Of a stretch of 64,000 nucleotides of DNA, positions 57,768 through 64,000 are shown in pieces. Position 1 is the stretch's first letter; each line of letters begins with the position of its first letter. Source of the stretch: Chelonoidis abingdonii (taxonomy: Eukaryota; Chordata; Testudines; Testudinidae); the NCBI RefSeq assembly GCF_003597395.2, contig NC_133771.1, positions 45,966,681-46,030,680 of the forward strand, written 5' to 3'. The translations under genes and the position numbers were made by a program. The notes under the pieces were generated by a model, which saw only the letters and a program-made list of their open reading frames with translations, did no database searches and had not been told where the DNA came from.

Positions 57768-60700
57768 TCTTGAATAATATGAATCTACAATCCTAGTCAC
57801 AACTCCAGCGCTCACTGAGCTCAAAGACTTAGCTAATTGCAATTTTAGCCTGATAGGTAGTGGATATTTCAGCCTAGCCCTTTGACAACTACAGTACCCA
57901 GATAGATGAGATACTATTGGACAGGATGATACTGTAGAGGTGCATAGGAGTTTATTTTTCCATTTTAAAATGTTTACGTCTTGACCCTAGTGGGTGGCTA
58001 GGGACTTTCGCAGGTCTCCATGATCAAAGGATCTGAGATCCCCTATAGAGTGGTGGGGTTTTTTAATTATTATTTCTCTGGCATGAGTCTGCCAGAACTA
58101 AAAATATGCACCTCCCTAGGTCTGATGACTGCTTATCATTGCCCACACTTTGTGAATGTATTATTATAAAGACTATTTTCTATCTTAAAGTGGAGAGACT
58201 GTGCTAGCTGGTATTAGGGAATTTGGACAAATATTCTGAGCATAACTGAAATGTTATATTATAATTATATTTTGAGTGTGACAGCCTAAGAGTACAAAAA
58301 CCACTACATTGTAATCCGGTAAATGAAAGGTAAACATCTCATACAGACACTCAGCAGGTTTCCAGAAGCTTTATTCTGTGATTTGCATAATTTTATGGTG
58401 CGGAGAATATAGAACATGGAAAGTTGTCAGTTATTTTGGACACTGTTGTACTACTGATCTTTGCTTTTTGTTCCTCTTTCATTTTTGAAAGGAAAATCAA
58501 GGGTTGCATTTTGAAAAGGAGGCAGTTTTCATCACCTGTGGCTCAAAATGAGGAAATTTGTTACATGATTTACCTGGGATAGGAGGTTATAGTTACTACC
58601 AGTTAATCCTGAAGAGATCCCAAGTCAGATTATTCTGGGAGGTGAAGGAGAGTCCACATCTCCTGAAGCTCTCTCTTCCCACCACAAAAGTCAAGAAGTT
58701 GCCCCATTAACTGTATCATTATTTATCTCTCTCTCCCTCAATATTCTGCCCTCTAATTGCTCTCTCTGTCACCATGGTCAGCAGAATGGTTCTTCTCACT
58801 GCCCTCTATAAGTCTGTGAGGGATACTGGCATCTCTTTTCCCATTCTGCCCCTTCACTTTTACATGGGTATTGAAAGGAGATGCTGGATCAGCTTTGGTG
58901 TTAGAAGTTAGAAGGTGTGGTCTTTTCTCCAGAGGGGGCCAGTAGACAGCATATTGATCTTCACTTAGCTAGTTATACCCAAGGCTAACCAGAGTGGCAA
59001 TCAATGCATTCAAACAGTAGCAGATCCATCTGTCCCACATTACATTTCAGATTTTTCCACAAATTATGTCCCACTGGGGCCCACTGTTACATGAGTTCGA
59101 AAAGCAAAACTCTGGTAATTGTAAGACTGATTGGATGAAAGCCTCAAACTTATATCCAAAAATATGAAAGACTCAATTCTGCCAGGTGCTAAATCCTCCT
59201 AAGAGATATCTAATTCCCTCAACCTAGTTGATGTCAGTGGGAGTCAAACACACATCTTGTAGAATCACACCCATATTTAACACTCCCTAATCTTGACAAT
59301 GACAGCTATTGGTACTGATTTTACATAGATGGCACTATAGTCATGGGCAGCAGTATAAAATCCAAAAATAGTTATCCCTTCTTCCACAGTACACACATGG
59401 CAAGTAATTTAATGCCTGGGTTGCCTGTGAGTGGATACGTGTGTAGGAAGAGAATGAGGTCTATTACTTAGAGCAGGGAACTGGAAGTAAGACTTCTGGG
59501 TTCCATTCTCAGCTTTGTCTCAGTTTGTTACGTAATTTTTACCATAATCCCTCTATACTTTTGTTCACCCGTTTATAAAATGGAGACAATGGTACTTCAA
59601 TTAACTCACAAAGGTGTTAAGAAAAATACTTTTATAAAATTAAGCTTCCTATTATTATATTCTGAATTTATTTTGTATTTGTGCATTGCATTTGATGGTA
59701 GCTGCAATAATGATGTAACTTGATGTAAAATGGAAATTTGATCAGCAAAGAGTCTGACTCTCCTCTCCCTTTTTTTTTTTTTTTCACCAAAGCAACTTTA
59801 TTGACTTCAACAGAGCCTATCACTGAGAGCAGTATATGAGCCCTCAAACAATAGCGAATGAATTAGATTAGGACAAACATATCCAAGGGCCGTACTTAAA
59901 ATGGGGGGAAGTATTAAAATATCTCCTACACTGAAGCAAAATAAATTCATTATAGAGGATAGAAAACAGACCTGGAGCAGCTAAATTAGTTCAGAGATTC
60001 AAGAGCCATCTTGTGCCAGCAATTCCTCAGAGATAATCCTTGTTAGACAATGACAGATGATAGGACCAAGGAGTATAATGAAAGTTAGCAAAAAAAAAAT
60101 CAAAACAGACGTTAAAATAACAGTTCTTCATGCAGAGAATAATAAATGTTTTACACAGCCTAATGGCCCAGTTTGTTGGTTCAAAGATACTAAGGATCAT
60201 TTAAGAAGCAGTTACACACTGTCCTGAGGAAAACATCATTGCAAAAAAAATAAAGGATGCAATCTGATAAATCAAATAATCTGTATGTATCTTTGATATC
60301 CCTTATATGGAAACAGTTTTATGAACACTTTCCCTCACATTTTAGGAAAACGCAACATCAAAGAAAAATTATACTGAATAGCTTTTATATTTTTTGTGTG
60401 GAGGATTAAAACGTCTAGACTACTAGTCTGTGCAATAAAAGTATGAGACATTATTATTAGTCAAGCAACTGCAATTGTTTAACCAATTATAACCTCTTCA
60501 TATTTCCTGCTTTAGGACTAATTTTTCTCTTATATCTAAATGTTAATACAAGTGCTATAAATATTGAAGAATTAGTGAAATCTCATTATGTGACTCCAGG
60601 AACCAAGACTGCTGCACAGTAAAACATGAGCATTTCATGAGCAATCTGATAATGAAACTCATAGGACCAGCTCCTCAGCTGGTCTAAATTGCCATGGCAC

Positions 60701-63700
60701 CATTGACTTTAATGGACTTCAGCTGAGGATATGGCTCATTCTATAGTTCCATTCATCAGACAAGTTGTTAAAGGAAAGTCCTGGGTACTATTTCTGATCC
60801 CAACAGAAGAGAATCATAGATTCTACTTTATATAAATTTTTAAATGGTGTCCATCACCATAGTATCTGAGTACCTTCCAGCTGTGTATAAAGCGATGTGA
60901 CTAACATCCATTACTTACGGTTCATTCTCTCATTCTTTTCTCAGAGGCAGAAGTGTGTGTTCAGAGGGGTGTTTGGTTTTGGTGGGAGTGGGAGGAGCAG
61001 GTATGTTATGTACATATTGCTGTGTGTTTATATTAGAGAAAGCAGTCAATACATGTGCCTTGCATTTAAAGTGGAATGTGATGAAATGTGGGATGGAACT
61101 TAGTTCTTGGTGGAGTTCATTAGACACCCCTCTCCCCTCAAAAAAAGTTCTGTCTGCCACACAGATAAGCTTTACCCTTATTGTAGAAAGTTCCATTGTG
61201 CCAGAGGAGTATAATTGTCAACCCTCTTCTTCATCCTAGAGTCGTAGTCAATCTTTTAGACATCCTAGGCCCAGGCCACTGTGTATATTGAAGATCAGGA
61301 CTGAGATCTTGAATGTGACTCAGTAGTCTATGGGAAGCCAATGTAGAGAGCTGAGAAGAGGTGTGATGTGCTTGCTATATCCAGTGTGGCTGCGATGGTG
61401 TGCTGCAGAATCTTAGATTTTATGGCCCGAAGCAGATACTTTCATCGGTCTCGGAAACAAGCCTTTCATTTTGTTATCGTCTGACATGGCACTCATATTT
61501 TATATATATAATGCTGAATCCTGTCATTAAAATCTACTTATGGAGCTATAGCATGTCATCAGTGGAAGTTCAGTGCGTGACCCACTATAACCATTTTAAT
61601 CTCTCTCAAGCTTCATCACAAACTACATCTCCAATTCTATACATACAAAATTAACTATTTTTCATTCTTAAGTAAAATTTCATTTCAAAGTTTATCATAT
61701 AGATTTTCTTTTTCTTTTGGAGTGGGTGGAAGGAATATAGTGTTGGAGTTACAGCTCCAGAGACTGAAGTCTTTTCTTTAACCATAGATTAGGAACACCA
61801 CCTGTAGCAGCTGCACAAGCTTCCACCACTCTGCAGTATTAGTGCAGCTCCGTGGTGACCTAGATGGATCAACGCTGAGGGAGGGCAGGTGAATTATAGT
61901 TCAGTCTCCATAGTCTGTTCATTCCTTGCCCTCTCTACTAAGACTAGTAACAGGGGTGCCGACTGAGGGCATTATTTTTATAATGTGAACATTTTCTCCT
62001 AGAAACTGGACTGAGTTGATAATGACCTGTGTGGAATAAAAATGGAACCAAATGCACAAAAGGCTGTTTGATATATCTTATTGTTTACCTATTTACCCTA
62101 GCATTTATATTGTGTTGATCATGATGGTATCTGAGCACCAATCCAAAATTCCATGGACCACCTCATTCCCACAGGATTTTTGCATTTCAGAATTGTTGTG
62201 CACTTAATTTTAAATTGATCAGTGGCTAAAGCAGTGTCTTCATATATGTGAATACTTGAGATAAAATGATAACATAGTGAATTATTGCATAAAACAAACA
62301 GAATGGGGGTTTCCTTTTGCACCTGACAGTAGGAGAGTGTTAACCTTTAAACCATGACTTTCAGAAAAAACTGCTAAATTGGAGTTTTGCTACTAAGCTA
62401 TATAGATTAGAGCCATTGAAGGCCCTAGCAAACTATTTACCTTGGCAGCACTTTCCCTTGAAAAATTACTGCTCTAGGACAAATTCTGCTTTGAGGTCTG
62501 TATTTTATGCATGGGGTTAACTTAAGGGCAGAATTTGTGCAAGTCCTTTCATCTGATGGGAGGATTTAGTAGTGCCAGAGTCTCGCTGAACTAGCCATAC
62601 CTGACAAAATACTGGGTTTGATAAGTGGAATGATAAACCTTTAAATCCTCTCATTGAGACTTTTATTAACATTTATTCTACTGGAGGGACCATTTGACTG
62701 TTTATGGAAAACTCTTTATCGTCTTCATAAGATTATTACTTCTGCCAAACCAGAGGTGAATCAGTAGAAGCAGATAAGTGATGAACAGGTCAAGAACTTA
62801 ACAAAGGACTAAAAGATCTCTTTGACCAATGTAGTGAAACATGATCACCATGAATATAAGTGGTAAATCACCATAAAATGTAGCTACTGTTTTTAACTGC
62901 GCTAGTTTCTTTATTATAATCATTCTCCTGCCAACACATCTTGCTCACTTGCTGTCTGGCTTCCTCGCTTGTTGAGATACTGGTATGTATTATTTTTTAT
63001 TTGTCTCTAATGAAAAAAAGCTGAGAGTTGTACATGCACAACTGCTACTGAAATGAATGAGGGTTGTGCAGCTTACAGAATGACTGAGCTCAAGGATTCT
63101 CTTTTCTTTTTCTTTTCTGGGAACTCTAATATATAGCATGTGCACAAGGATGAACTCTCTAATGTCAGTAAAGGGAAGGTGTATTCAGAACTTCAGTGTT
63201 AGATATTGTTAACTACATTGAAAATGGAGCCAACTTTTAGGAAGCACCCCAGGTTAGTTAACATAATTTAAATGTTTCTATCATTCTTTGTTGTAAGTTG
63301 ATCCAACTGATACATCTTAAGTCTTTTTACCATAAATCAAAATATCTTGCAATGAATTGTCACTGCAAACTCGAAAGGAAAGCAGTCTCAGTCCAGTTCC
63401 TTGTTGCCATCTAATGGGTGCTCACATGGTAATCTCAGACATTCCCAGGTGATAGGTGTCCACATCGGAAAAACACCAATACAACTGGCATAATTTGTAC
63501 CTTTGGCTGCAAACTTAATGAGGCGGACAAGGACTGAATCAGGCAGTAACAGTGACCTAACCTGGTGCCCTTCCCCCCAGCTCAGACACCCTCTAAAAGG
63601 AATACGTAATGTAATTGTCCAAGGGGGAACAGCTTTAATAAGTCAGAAACACATTAGCAGAACATCAATAGGGTGAATACTGTCAATAAGAGCAATTAAA

Positions 63701-64000
63701 TGAAGAAGATTACATGCATATAGTGTTGGAAATACGTTAGGGAAAAGACCTGAGAGTTCAAGAAGCCATTCAGTACCTCTTTGATGGGTGGTCACACTAA
63801 ATGAAAGAGGTCCCTTATTTTTACTGAATTTTACTGAATTTCAGCACTGGTTATAGGAAGGAATTCTCTAAGAATACAGTAATATGAATTCTCCCCATCA
63901 GTTGAAGGTTTTAGATCAAGACAAGCTCTAACTGAGCCAGAAGTTGCTGAAAGAACTCAAATGTGAAATTGTGGAACTATTAACTATGGTTTGTAATCTG
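57768..64000. other. Unassigned AT-rich stretch to the window end
   Basis: About 6.2 kb with no gene or complete transposon. 60664-60745 and 59180-59290 carry ancient-repeat words; 61240-61440 reads like an old interspersed repeat (GGAAGCCAATGTAG wording) that I cannot name. A T run lies near 59768-59784. Overlapping frames at 60897-61239 on both strands lack motifs. Confidence 0.45.

Overview
The window looks like gene-poor intergenic or intronic DNA from a reptile, most likely a turtle (inference). CR1 LINE fragments are everywhere. They are accompanied by DIRS and Ty3/gypsy elements, many LTRs with TGTGA...TCACA ends, PIF/Harbinger elements whose termini read GTCTACACT, and a short repeat I recognise from turtle genomes. 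Family names come from memory and were not searched. I found no exon of a host protein gene, no tRNA or rRNA gene and no CRISPR array.

Layout. 1-1139 is GC-rich and unassigned, with one open frame cut by the window edge. 1140-2662 is the 3' part of a DIRS retrotransposon (tyrosine recombinase plus a perfect 55-bp inverted repeat). 3293-5377 is a second, reversed DIRS fragment split by an endogenous retrovirus (3392-5302) that keeps most of a broken env gene and one full LTR. 9405-9620, 24585-24677 and 41540-41634 are three copies of a short retroposed repeat with a hammerhead-like core. 9746-12985 is a degraded Ty3/gypsy-like element. 13116-15285 is a CR1 split by a probable solo LTR. 18377-19569, 24717-25716 and 56994-57762 are solo LTRs with 5-bp target duplications, one of them imperfect. 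21525-21759 is a hAT MITE inside a CR1 tail. 32486-35314 is a degraded two-gene Harbinger transposon. 36555-38314 is a hAT-like element that contains a younger Harbinger MITE. More CR1 lies at 22986-23570, 31484-31990, 35561-36079, 43056-44505, 45816-47602 and 52173-53360. From 57768 to the end almost nothing is recognisable.

How the pieces work together. There is no host pathway here; the window is a layered record of insertions. Several insertions can be ordered: DIRS before ERV, CR1 before LTR, CR1 before hAT, and hAT before Harbinger MITE. Target duplications of 4, 5, 8 and 9-17 bp separate the integration mechanisms. Every transposon gene seen is broken, although the catalytic residues of the DIRS recombinase and the Harbinger transposase are still readable.
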